DNA of 64,000 nucleotides from positions 310,001 through 374,000 of the forward strand of contig NZ_JNIK01000011.1 in NCBI RefSeq assembly GCF_000701365.1, written 5' to 3'. The translations under genes and the position numbers were made by a program. Shown here piece by piece: positions 25,619 to 32,803 of this stretch. Source of the stretch: Blastococcus sp. URHD0036 (GTDB lineage: Bacteria; Actinomycetota; Actinomycetes; Mycobacteriales; Geodermatophilaceae). The stretch's first letter is position 1. Each line of letters starts with the position of its first letter. The notes under the pieces are model-generated. The model saw only the letters and a list, made by a program, of their open reading frames with translations. It was not told the origin of the DNA and did not search any database.

Positions 25619-26928
25619 CGACGAGCAGCGGAACGGCCTCCGACAGCGACCGCTGGGCTCCGGGGGCGGTCAGCGGCCTGCACGTGCCCGCCGACGCCGA
25701 GGCGCTGCTCTCCGGGGGGACGGCGTTCCTGACCGAGGCGTTCCGGTCCTCCGGTGCGCTCTCCGGAGACAACTCGGTGAGCCGGATCGTCGCGTCGCAG
25801 GGGTTCGAGGCGGGCGGCACGGGCAAGAAGCTGCTGCTCACGGTGGCCTACGAGAAGCCCGGGCCGGGCCTGCCGGAGGAGCTCTTCGTCAAGTTCTCGC
25901 GGAACTTCGACAACGAGCTGTGGGACAGCGGCCGGCACCAGCTGGCCTCCGAGGTCGCCTTCGCCGTCCTGTCCCGGTCGCCGGACTTCCCGGTGCCGGT
26001 GCCGCTCGTGCTGTTCGCCGACGTCGACCCCGAGACCCACACCGGGTTGATCGTCACGGAGTGCATCCCCTACGGCCGCGACGGCGTGGAGCCGCACCAC
26101 CCCAAGTGCCTGGACTACGTCGTGCCGGACCAGGTGGGCCACTACGAGGCGATCCTGCGCGGTCTGGCGAGGTTGTCGGGAGCGCACCGGGCCGGCCGGT
26201 TGTCCCCGGAGTTCGACCGGGAGTTCCCGTACGACCCCGCGGCGGGCGCCGCGACGGCCAAGGCCATGGCCAGGGCCCAGGTGCCGGGAGCCAAGGTCGT
26301 GCAGTGGGCGGAGCGGCTGTTCGACTTCGTCGACCGGTACCCGCAGCTCTTCCCCGCCCATGCGCGGGACGTGGCCTTCCGCGAGCGGTTCCTGACCGAC
26401 ATCCCCGTCGTGCTCGGCGCGGGTGAGCGGGTCACGGCCCTGCTGCACGGCAACCCGGACCTCATCGCGTTCGCGCACTGGAACGCCAACATCGACAACT
26501 GCTGGTTCCAGCGCGATGCGGAGGGCCGGCTGGAGGCCGGCTTCCTGGACTGGGCGAACGCCGGGCAGCTCAGCGTGGCCCAGTCGATCACCGGCGCGAT
26601 CAGCGGCGCGGAGCCCTTCCTCTGGGACGAGCACCTCGACCAGTTGCTGACCGTGTTCATCGAGGAGTACGCGGCGGCCGGTGGCCCGCGGCTGGACCTC
26701 GACGAGCTGCGGCTGCACATCCTCGTGATGGCGGCGTCGGGCCTCCCGCACTCGATGGGTGCACCGATCGCGCTCACCCGCGAGGTCCCGGACCTCGAGT
26801 CGCTGGAGAGCAACCACGACCCGCGCCTGGTCGACCACGAGAACGCCCGGATCCAGCTGCACATGACGACGAAGCTGCTGCACCTCTGGGAGAGCCAGCA
26901 CCTGGGCGACCTGATCCGCAGCCTCTAG
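25615..26928 (+). CDS. Phosphotransferase-fold (APH/kinase-like) protein of unknown substrate
   Basis: 437 residues from a GTG in GTGA overlap with cobD. The protein-kinase-like/APH fold is suggested by ELFVKFSRNFDNE near residue 100 (nucleotide-binding Lys), LIVTECIPYG (hinge) and, near residue 290, AHWNANIDNCWF followed by AGFLDWANAG, which match the Brenner-type catalytic loop and the metal-binding DxG-like motif. The loop has HWNANIDN rather than the common HGDxxxxN, so the expected catalytic Asp is replaced by Asn; activity may be altered. Linkage to cobD is positional only. Confidence 0.6.
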   Translation: MTTSSGTASDSDRWAPGAVSGLHVPADAEALLSGGTAFLTEAFRSSGALSGDNSVSRIVASQGFEAGGTGKKLLLTVAYEKPGPGLPEELFVKFSRNFDNELWDSGRHQLASEVAFAVLSRSPDFPVPVPLVLFADVDPETHTGLIVTECIPYGRDGVEPHHPKCLDYVVPDQVGHYEAILRGLARLSGAHRAGRLSPEFDREFPYDPAAGAATAKAMARAQVPGAKVVQWAERLFDFVDRYPQLFPAHARDVAFRERFLTDIPVVLGAGERVTALLHGNPDLIAFAHWNANIDNCWFQRDAEGRLEAGFLDWANAGQLSVAQSITGAISGAEPFLWDEHLDQLLTVFIEEYAAAGGPRLDLDELRLHILVMAASGLPHSMGAPIALTREVPDLESLESNHDPRLVDHENARIQLHMTTKLLHLWESQHLGDLIRSL

Positions 26929-26938
26929 CCGCTACCAG

Positions 26939-27175
26939 CTACCGGTCCGGCGTGGCGCCGTACCGCCTGCCCAGGCGTGCGCCGAGCCATGCCGCGGGCA
27001 CAGTTGCCAGTCCGCAGGCCAGCAGCACGAAGCCGGCGGCGGCGCCCGAGACCACGAACTGCAGCACGACGAGCAGCGCGTACAGGCAGACGAGCGCGAG
27101 CAGTGCCCAGCAAGCTCCCCGAGGAAGACGACTCACGAGCGCTCGGGCACCGCGACTGCTGGTCGGCTGGTGCAC
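26939..27175 (-). CDS. Small two-helix membrane protein
   Basis: 78 residues from GTG (start uncertain; a GTG at about 27127 is also in frame). Two hydrophobic stretches, CWALLALVCLYALLVVLQFV and AAAGFVLLACGLATVPAAWL, flank a short GA-rich turn, with Arg-rich ends. No family is recognised. The codon bias is consistent with coding. It converges with the kinase-fold gene 10 bases away. Confidence 0.5.
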   Translation of the reverse strand: MHQPTSSRGARALVSRLPRGACWALLALVCLYALLVVLQFVVSGAAAGFVLLACGLATVPAAWLGARLGRRYGATPDR

Positions 27176-27277
27176 GCAGCCGAGCGTAGGGCGGCTCGGT
27201 CGTCAGCGGACGACCGCGGGAGCCCCGCTGGGTGACACCCCTGTGCAACGCCACTCCGCCTCGGCCACTCTCGGTGC

Positions 27278-27481
27278 ATGACCCGACGGGGAGATCGACT
27301 GCCGCTGGCAGGGGAGATCGGGTGGTTGCTCCTCTCGACAGCACTGCTGGTCATCGCGGCAGTGCAGAACCCGGGCCACTGGCGGCTCCTCTGGCTGGCG
27401 ATGCTCGTCGTCAACACGGCCGTGGTCGGCTACCGGATCAGACGGATGTCGCGGCAGCTGGGAGCGCGGTCTGGTGCGTGA
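27278..27481 (+). CDS. Small membrane protein
   Basis: 67 residues from ATG. Two hydrophobic segments (IGWLLLSTALLVIAAVQ and WRLLWLAMLVVNTAVVGY) are followed by a basic tail RIRRMSRQL. CACTCT stands 6 bases before the ATG and could be a -10 for a leaderless message. No recognised family. It is transcribed toward the DUF222/HNH gene with 181 bases between. Confidence 0.5.
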   Translation: MTRRGDRLPLAGEIGWLLLSTALLVIAAVQNPGHWRLLWLAMLVVNTAVVGYRIRRMSRQLGARSGA

Positions 27482-27550
27482 CTCCGGGCCTGTCCTGGCA
27501 CTCGCCGTCAGGCACACATCGCCGCCGCGAGCCCGACTGTCACTGTTGGA

Positions 27551-27564
27551 CGCAAGTACTTGCG
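27551..27564. repeat. Perfect 14-base palindrome
   Basis: CGCAAGTACTTGCG is a perfect dyad in the gap ahead of the DUF222/HNH promoter. It may bind a dimeric regulator; nothing else supports a function. Confidence 0.3.
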
Positions 27565-27624
27565 CGGATCTGTGGACAAGCCGCTGACCTGGGGAAAGGT
27601 GGTGTCGAACCCCCTCCGATCCGC

Positions 27625-27645
27625 TAGAATCGAACACACATTCGA
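27625..27645 (+). promoter_or_regulatory. -10 box TAGAAT overlapping a LexA/SOS box
   Basis: TAGAAT (27625-27630) matches a -10. The 16-mer TCGAACACACATTCGA (27630-27645) matches the actinobacterial SOS box TCGAAC-N4-GTTCGA at 11 of 12 arm positions. Overlap of the operator with the -10 fits LexA repression. AGGAGG lies 6 bases before the ATG at 27663. Confidence 0.7.
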
Positions 27646-27662
27646 AGCGGTCAGGAGGGGTC

Positions 27663-28880
27663 ATGGGTGAGCTGCAGTCGGCACTGGACGCCCTGTCCGG
27701 CGTGGACCTGGACGAGCTCTCCGACGGGCCGCTGCTGGACCACGTGCGGGAGCTGGCCGTGGCGCGGAACCGGATCACCGCCGCGCTGACCCGTGCCGTC
27801 CGTCGTGCCGATGTCCGGGCCGCGTGCGAGCACGACGGCGCGAAGACGATGCAGTCCTGGCTGCGCGGGCACCTGCGGATGGCGGCCCCGACCGCCGGGC
27901 GGCTCGTCGGCCAGGGCCGGGCGCTGGACCACCTGCCGCTCACCGAGGGCCTGTTCACCGACGGAGAACTGGACGCCGACTCCGTCGAGGTGATCGCGGC
28001 GATCACCGAACCCAGGAACCGGGACAAGGCCGCCGCCCAGGGCATCGACCTGGCCTCGGTCGAGGCCGCGCTGCTGCTCGTCGCCACCCACGGCACCCAC
28101 CGCGACCTGCGCATCGCCGTCACCGACTACCTGGCCAAGCTCGACCCCGACGGCCCCGAACCCGACCCCACCGAGGAGCGGGCCTTCACGATGGTCCAGC
28201 ACCCCGACGGCACCTGGACCGTGCACGGCACCCTCGACCCCGTCGGCGGGCAGAAGCTGGCCACCGCCCTGGAATCCACCTCTGCCGCCAGCCGCTGCGC
28301 CGGCGACACCCGCAGCCGCGCCCAGCGCGACGGGGACGCCCTCGTGCAACTCGCTGACAACGCCCTCGCCTCCGGGCAGCTCCCGGTGCTGCGCACCGTC
28401 AAGCCGCACGTGATCGTCACCATCGGCATCGACGACCTCGTCGACCCCGCCACCGGGCATGGCGCCGCCACCACCGGTCTCGGCGCCACGATCTCCGCCG
28501 CCCGCGCCCGCTGGGCCGCGTGCGACTCCACGATCACCCGGATCGTGCTGGACCCCGACGGGCTGCCCATCGACGTCGGCCGCGACCACCGCGTCGTCCC
28601 CGCCCACATCCGCAAGGCCGTCGAACTGCGGGACAAGAAGTGCGTGTTCGCCGGCTGCGAAGCACCCCGCTGGTACTGCGACGTCCACCACATCATCGAG
28701 TGGATGAACGGCGGCCGAACCTCGGTCGGCAACTCCGCCCTGCTCTGCGAACGCCACCACGGCAAGGTCCACCACGGCTACCGCATCGAACGCGACGACA
28801 CCGCCCCACCCGGACGACGATGGCGCACCTACCGCCCCGACGGCACCGAGATCATCGTCGGGACACCGCTCCTCGCTTGA
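27663..28880 (+). CDS. DUF222 / HNH endonuclease protein (13E12-repeat family)
   Basis: 405 residues. The N-terminal DUF222 domain (about 1-270) is helical and charged (AVARNRITAALTRAVRRADV), and the C-terminal HNH domain has KKCVFAGCEAPRWYCDVHHIIEW then LLCERHHGKVHHG, giving two Cys pairs and the HH...N...H catalytic residues. The family expands in mycobacteria and relatives, where several members are LexA-regulated; function is unknown but damage-linked nuclease activity is likely. The SOS-like box directly upstream agrees. A hairpin follows the gene. Confidence 0.88.
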   Translation: MGELQSALDALSGVDLDELSDGPLLDHVRELAVARNRITAALTRAVRRADVRAACEHDGAKTMQSWLRGHLRMAAPTAGRLVGQGRALDHLPLTEGLFTDGELDADSVEVIAAITEPRNRDKAAAQGIDLASVEAALLLVATHGTHRDLRIAVTDYLAKLDPDGPEPDPTEERAFTMVQHPDGTWTVHGTLDPVGGQKLATALESTSAASRCAGDTRSRAQRDGDALVQLADNALASGQLPVLRTVKPHVIVTIGIDDLVDPATGHGAATTGLGATISAARARWAACDSTITRIVLDPDGLPIDVGRDHRVVPAHIRKAVELRDKKCVFAGCEAPRWYCDVHHIIEWMNGGRTSVGNSALLCERHHGKVHHGYRIERDDTAPPGRRWRTYRPDGTEIIVGTPLLA

Positions 28881-28894
28881 CCCCGCACACACCA

Positions 28895-28931
28895 CCGCCC
28901 ACCCGCGACCGAGAGGTCAGCGGGTGGGCGG
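28895..28931. terminator. Bidirectional terminator hairpin
   Basis: A 12-base perfect stem (CCGCCCACCCGC with its complement) is extended inside by GACC/GGTC around GAGA. It lies between the DUF222 gene and a small leftward reading frame. Confidence 0.7.
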
Positions 28932-28955
28932 CATGCGCATGTGCGGGCTGGGCGG

Positions 28956-29081
28956 TCAGACGTCGCTGTCGCGGTCCTCGGGCTTCTTCGAGGTCTCGAT
29001 CTCGGTGTCGGTGAGCGGCACGCCGCTCTCCTCGTCCATGCCTCCGCGCTCGACGTCCTGGCCGTTGGTGGGTTCGCTCAT
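28956..29081 (-). CDS. Short acidic hypothetical protein
   Basis: A 41-residue frame with ATG, beginning MSEPTNGQDVERGGMDEES and ending in KKPEDRDSDV. It is rich in Asp, Glu and polar residues, has no hydrophobic core and is probably disordered. A terminator hairpin lies immediately after its stop and it faces the DUF222 gene. Composition differs from random antisense frames here, which are Arg/Pro-rich. No family known. Confidence 0.45.
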   Translation of the reverse strand: MSEPTNGQDVERGGMDEESGVPLTDTEIETSKKPEDRDSDV

Positions 29082-29153
29082 GCCGAGCCCCTACCCCCGG
29101 GCTCCGGCCGATCCACCTGCCTCGTGGGGCCATCCGTCAGGCCGCGAGATCCG

Positions 29154-29876
29154 TCAGAACAGGTCGACCGGCACCGACGGCGTGAGCTGCCAGGCGGCGG
29201 GCACCGTGGCGGACGTACCGCCCTGCACCGGGGCCAGGTCGAGCACCAGCCGGGTGGGCTGGAACGCCTCCGCGTAGCCGATCCGCGCCTGCGCGCCCCA
29301 GTGCCGGGCGGAGGCGACGACCGCGTCGGGCTCGACCATCGCGGACTTCTCCACCTGCGTGGCGTGCGCGGCCAGGGCGGCGATCTTGCCGGACAGGTGG
29401 GCGGTCACGTCGGCGTAGACGGTCGGCGTGAACGACAGCGTCGACGGGCTCTGGTAGTGCAGCACCCGGGGCAGCCGGCGGGCCGCACCCTGCGTCGCCG
29501 AGGCGACGGCGCGGTGGTCCTGGTGGCTGTCGTCGGGCGCGTGCACGTAGACGAGGTCGGCGCGGCTCATGCGCAGCACGCGCTCGATCAGGCGGACCGT
29601 GTCGGAGTCCGGGACGACCTCGCAGTCGCGCAGTCCGCCCCAGACCAGGCGCGCCCCGATCATCTCGGCGGCCCGTTCCTGCTCCGCGCGCCGGCCGGCC
29701 CCGCGAGCACCGTCGCCGGGCCCGTTCTCACCGCCGGTCACCACGAGCATCGTCACGGTGTCACCCGCCGCCACGTGCGCCAGGAGCGTGCCGCCGCAGC
29801 CGAGCTCGATGTCGTCGGGGTGCGCGCCGATGGCCAGCACGCTGCGTCCCGCGATCCCGGTGTACCCGCCGTCCAT
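29154..29876 (-). CDS. PIG-L/LmbE family deacetylase (paralogue 1)
   Basis: 240 residues from the ATG at 29876, which has GGAGG 8 bases upstream; a longer frame to 29933 lacks this. Zinc ligands are in AIGAHPDDIELGCGG (HPDD at 19-22) and in HAPDDSHQDHRAVASA. The family removes N-acetyl groups from GlcNAc-type sugars or sugar conjugates. The neighbouring gene at 30012 is a close paralogue with the same motifs and near-identical middle region. Located next to secreted LPATG-like proteins and glycan enzymes, it may deacetylate a surface sugar. Confidence 0.9.
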   Translation of the reverse strand: MDGGYTGIAGRSVLAIGAHPDDIELGCGGTLLAHVAAGDTVTMLVVTGGENGPGDGARGAGRRAEQERAAEMIGARLVWGGLRDCEVVPDSDTVRLIERVLRMSRADLVYVHAPDDSHQDHRAVASATQGAARRLPRVLHYQSPSTLSFTPTVYADVTAHLSGKIAALAAHATQVEKSAMVEPDAVVASARHWGAQARIGYAEAFQPTRLVLDLAPVQGGTSATVPAAWQLTPSVPVDLF

Positions 29877-29958
29877 GGCCGGTGTCCTCCGCTCCGGGGC
29901 GACACGCGCCGCCCGATGCACCTCCATCGGCATCTGCGCGGGGTGCCTCCAACGAAAC

Positions 29959-29994
29959 GGCCCGGGCCTCCCCCCTGAGGGGGAGACCCGGGCC
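29959..29994 (-). terminator. Terminator hairpin between PIG-L paralogues
   Basis: GGCCCGGG/CCCGGGCC (8 pairs), one mismatch, then CTCCCCC/GGGGGAG around CTGA. It follows the stop of the second PIG-L gene in the minus direction and is followed by a short T-rich run on that strand. Confidence 0.75.
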
Positions 29995-30011
29995 GGGTGG
30001 TGGATGAGCGC

Positions 30012-30707
30012 TCAGCCGACCAGACGCGGAGCCGGGACGAGACGGTGCGAGGCCGGGACGACGTCCTCGGCCCGCCGCCGCGGCACGGGCGCGAGGTCCA
30101 TGACCATCCGCGTCGGCGCGAACGCCTCCGCGTAACCGATCCGCGCCTGCGCGCCCCAGTGCCGTGCCGAGGCGACGACGGCATCTGGCTCGACCATCGC
30201 CGACAGGTCCACCTGCGAGGCGTGCGCGCCGAGGGCGTGCAGCTTGCCGGTGAGGTGCGCGGTCACGTCGACGTAGACGGTCGGGCTGAACGACAGCGTC
30301 GACGGGCTCTGGTAGTGCAGCACCCGCGACAGCCGCCGGGCCGCGCCCTGCGTCGCCGAGGCGATGGCGCGGTGGTCCTGGTGGCTGTCGTCGGGCGCGT
30401 GCACGTAGACGACGTCGGCACCGGTCTCCTCGAGCACGCCCTCGATGAGGGCGACCGTGCCGGCGTCGGCGGTCAGCATGCAGTCGCGCATGCCACCCCA
30501 GACCAGGCGGGCACCGAGGCTGCGCGCGGCGGCCTCCTGCTCGAGCCGGCGACCGGTGACCTGCGCCGGGTCGCCGGGACCGTTCTCGCCCCCGGTCATG
30601 ACCAGCATGGTCACGCTGTCCCCCGCCGCGGCGTGGGCGAGCAGCGTGGCGCCGCACCCCAGCTCGACGTCATCGGGATGGGCCCCGATGGCGAGGACGC
30701 TGCGCAT
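30012..30707 (-). CDS. PIG-L/LmbE family deacetylase (paralogue 2)
   Basis: 231 residues from ATG, beginning MRSVLAIGAHPDDVELGCG, so the zinc site HPDD is at 10-13; HAPDDSHQDHRAIASA supplies the other ligand. Long identical stretches with the gene at 29154 (for example VLHYQSPSTLSF and MVEPDAVVASARHWGAQARI) show a tandem duplication. Most of the difference lies in the C-terminal tail. It starts 5 bases after the stop of the secreted protein gene upstream, so it is co-transcribed with that gene. Confidence 0.9.
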   Translation of the reverse strand: MRSVLAIGAHPDDVELGCGATLLAHAAAGDSVTMLVMTGGENGPGDPAQVTGRRLEQEAAARSLGARLVWGGMRDCMLTADAGTVALIEGVLEETGADVVYVHAPDDSHQDHRAIASATQGAARRLSRVLHYQSPSTLSFSPTVYVDVTAHLTGKLHALGAHASQVDLSAMVEPDAVVASARHWGAQARIGYAEAFAPTRMVMDLAPVPRRRAEDVVPASHRLVPAPRLVG

Positions 30708-30712
30708 GCCGG

Positions 30713-31285
30713 TCAGGCCGCCGCGTCGACCGACGGCGCGCCGCCGGAGAGCCGCGCCATCCGGCGGCGGAAGCGGTAGAGCATCGCCGCGCCGACGACG
30801 CCGGCCGCGCCCAGGCCCACCGCGGTCCCCGTGCCGTTGCCGTCGGCCGGGAGCTGGGTGGTGGGCGGGCAGACCGTCGCGTACTGCACGTAGTACGAGT
30901 ACTGGAGGGTCGTGCCGTTGAGGACCCAGCGGGCGTTCTGCTGGAAGATCTCGGCGTAGGTGAGCTTCACGGTCCAGGCACCGTGCACGGTGCCGGAGTA
31001 GAACGTCTTGGGCTGCTGCCCCTGCAGGCGGGTCGGGTACACCTGGTTCGTGGTGCCGTACTCGAACTTCTTCTGGCCGGCAGCCGGGCCCTGGTAGCCG
31101 AGGACCACCCAGAACGTGCCGTCGCCGTTGTCGCGGTAGCAGTCGACGATCGGCGTGACCTCGCCGGCAGCCGAGGCGGTGCCGGGCGTGAAGATCGTGG
31201 CCAGTGCCGCGATCACCCCGATCGCGGCGATCCGTGCGAATCGCGCGCGGATGCGCGAGCCGGTCTTCGTGCTGGTGCCTGCCAT
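30713..31285 (-). CDS. Secreted single-domain protein with LPADG-type C-terminal sorting tail
   Basis: 190 residues. The signal peptide (about 1-40) ends TASAAG. The mature part has CYRDNGDGTFWVVLGY and GQQPKTFYSGTVHGAWTVKL then WVLNGTTLQYS, a beta-sandwich-like extracellular module; Cys49 and Cys139 could form a disulfide. The tail is LPADG (145-149), a hydrophobic helix (about 152-170) and RFRRR: the tripartite plan of sortase or exosortase substrates, though Thr of LPxTG is replaced by Asp. It is co-directional with PIG-L genes and a paralogue at 31405. Confidence 0.75.
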   Translation of the reverse strand: MAGTSTKTGSRIRARFARIAAIGVIAALATIFTPGTASAAGEVTPIVDCYRDNGDGTFWVVLGYQGPAAGQKKFEYGTTNQVYPTRLQGQQPKTFYSGTVHGAWTVKLTYAEIFQQNARWVLNGTTLQYSYYVQYATVCPPTTQLPADGNGTGTAVGLGAAGVVGAAMLYRFRRRMARLSGGAPSVDAAA

Positions 31286-31385
31286 GGCGTCGTCCCTCGG
31301 GTGCTCCGGAGCGGCCTTCCCGCTCCACCCGGGTGGCATCGGACGATCCGGCCCCGGACTGGAGGGTCTGCGGCCGCGGATCACC
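31286..31385 (-). promoter_or_regulatory. Structured 5' leader, copy A
   Basis: Before the 30713-31285 gene (minus strand) lies GTCCGATGCCACCC followed by GGTGGAGCG, containing CCACCCGGGTGG, and then a GGAGCGG/CCGCTCC stem with a GAAGG loop. The block GTCCGATGCCACCCSGGTGGAGCG, shown here only in part, is shared almost base for base with copy B at 31972-32060. Possible cis-regulatory RNA; function unknown. Confidence 0.45.
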
Positions 31386-31404
31386 CCATCGAGGGAGCGG
31401 CCGG

Positions 31405-31971
31405 TCAGGCGACCGCGTCGGAGGGGGCTCCGCGGGTCCGCCGCCGGCGGCGCCACACCTCGAGCAGCAAGACGCCCGAACCGGCCAGGCCAGCCGCGCC
31501 CGAGGCCATCGCCGGTCCCCAGCCGTTGCCGGTGGCGGGCAGCTGCGTCGAGGCCGGGCACACCGTCCCGTAGGTCACCGCGGAGGAGTACTGCAGCGTC
31601 CGGCCGTCGAGGACCCAGCGGGCGTTCTGGTTGAAGACCTGGTCCAGCGAGACCCGGACGGCGAAGGCGCCGTGCACGGTCCCGGTCTCGAAGGTCGTGG
31701 GCTGCCCGCCGTTCAGCGCCGCGGGGAACATCTGGTTCTGCGCTCCGAGCGGGATCGTCGGCCGCGTCGCGCTGTTCGTGTAGCCGAGCACGGCCCAGTA
31801 GGTGCCGTCGCCGTTGTCGCGGTAGCAGTCGAAGATCGGCGTGATGCTCCCGGCGGCGGACGCCGTCCCGGGAGTGACGACCAGCGCGACCGCCGCGATC
31901 GCCCCGATCACCGTCAGCCGCGCGAGTCGCGTGCCGATGCGCCGGCCGATCGCCGCAGGGATCCCCACCAT
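31405..31971 (-). CDS. Secreted single-domain protein with LPATG C-terminal sorting tail
   Basis: 188 residues from an ATG with GAGGACGAGG upstream. Signal peptide about 1-40 (TPGTASAAG). The mature module has CYRDNGDGTYWAVLGY, TIPLGAQNQMFPAALNGGQP, TFETGTVHGAFAVRV and WVLDGRTLQYSS, a beta-rich repeat type seen in many bacterial surface proteins; Cys49 and Cys138 are conserved with the paralogue. The tail is LPATG (144-148), a hydrophobic helix to 172 and RRRRR, an orthodox LPxTG sorting signal. No classical sortase is visible in the window; an exosortase-like gene lies 3 kb away. Confidence 0.8.
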   Translation of the reverse strand: MVGIPAAIGRRIGTRLARLTVIGAIAAVALVVTPGTASAAGSITPIFDCYRDNGDGTYWAVLGYTNSATRPTIPLGAQNQMFPAALNGGQPTTFETGTVHGAFAVRVSLDQVFNQNARWVLDGRTLQYSSAVTYGTVCPASTQLPATGNGWGPAMASGAAGLAGSGVLLLEVWRRRRRTRGAPSDAVA

Positions 31972-32060
31972 GACCTCGTCCTCCACCTCTGGGAGCGGTC
32001 GATCGCTCCACCGGGGTGGCATCGGACGCTCGTGCGGGCGACTGGAGGGGCGGGCGCCGG
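31972..32060 (-). promoter_or_regulatory. Structured 5' leader, copy B
   Basis: Before the 31405-31971 gene (minus strand) the block GTCCGATGCCACCC, then CGGTGGAGCG, recurs, followed by GGAGCG/CGCTCC stem-forming sequence. Upstream, CTCCAGTC and GGGTGA are also shared with copy A. The two-copy conservation exceeds that of many synonymous positions in the paralogous genes. Confidence 0.45.
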
Positions 32061-32086
32061 CAGCTCACCCGTCCGGGCGGGACCGC

Positions 32087-32803
32087 TCAGGCGGGGGTGA
32101 CGGCCCCGGTGAGCAGGTCGAGGGCGAGCGCGGCGGCGGCGGGGAACGAGTCGACGACCGCCTCGGCCGCCGGCTCGTCGGGGGCGTGTGCGTACTCGCC
32201 CTGCCGGATCCGGATCGCCCGGGCGCCCACCGCGGCGGCCACCGCGACGTCCTTGCCCGGGCGGTCGCCGATGACCAGCAGCCGCTCCGCGGGGACCCCG
32301 AGGGCGTCCGCGAGCGCGACCAGGCCGACCGGGGACGGCTTGCGCGCGGCCCGGCCGCCCAGCGTGTCGGTCACCAGGACCGGCCCGAGCAGCGGCCGCA
32401 GGCCGGTGGCGGCCACCTTCGCGTCCTGGATCACCGGGTTGCCGTCGGTCAGGCAGCCCAGCGGGGCGACGGCGGCCAGCGCCGCCAGCGCCTCCGGCAC
32501 GCCCGCGTAGGGCGCCAGGGAGTCGGGCTCGTGCCCGGTGAAGGCGGCCACCAGCGGCGGCACCAGGGCCGGCAGGTCGCCGGCCGGGACCCCGGCCGCC
32601 AGCAGCGCCCGGTCGATGGTGCCGCCGGCATCGGACCCGGCGGCCAGCTCGCGGACGAGCGCGGCGTGCACGCGGACGCCGTCGACGCCGAGGCCGGTCG
32701 CTGCGACGCCGACGGCGGCAGCGGCGCCGGCCAGGTAGTCGGCCTGCGGGTAGAGCGTGTCGTCGAGGTCGACGACGACGGCCAGCGGCGGGAGCCCCGT
32801 CAC
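32087..32803 (-). CDS. HAD-superfamily hydrolase
   Basis: 238 residues. VVVDLDDTLYPQADYLAGA is motif I, LGCLTDGNPVIQDAKVAATG motif II, and RKPSPVGLVALADALG with LLVIGDRPGKDVAVAAAVGARAI motifs III/IV. Its ATG overlaps the wecB stop (4 bases), so it is the last gene of the exosortase-linked operon. A sugar- or polyprenyl-phosphate substrate would fit, but the cap domain does not identify it. Confidence 0.85.
   Translation of the reverse strand: MTGLPPLAVVVDLDDTLYPQADYLAGAAAAVGVAATGLGVDGVRVHAALVRELAAGSDAGGTIDRALLAAGVPAGDLPALVPPLVAAFTGHEPDSLAPYAGVPEALAALAAVAPLGCLTDGNPVIQDAKVAATGLRPLLGPVLVTDTLGGRAARKPSPVGLVALADALGVPAERLLVIGDRPGKDVAVAAAVGARAIRIRQGEYAHAPDEPAAEAVVDSFPAAAALALDLLTGAVTPA

Noticed and set aside
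27663-28880. Homing endonuclease or mobile element reading of the HNH gene
   Set aside because: DUF222 domain, SOS box and its own terminator indicate a resident cellular gene; no inverted terminal repeats or target duplication are seen.
31286-31385. Known riboswitch classes (c-di-AMP, c-di-GMP, guanidine) for the leader before the secreted protein
   Set aside because: I compared remembered consensus features and found no convincing match, so it is reported only as an unidentified leader.
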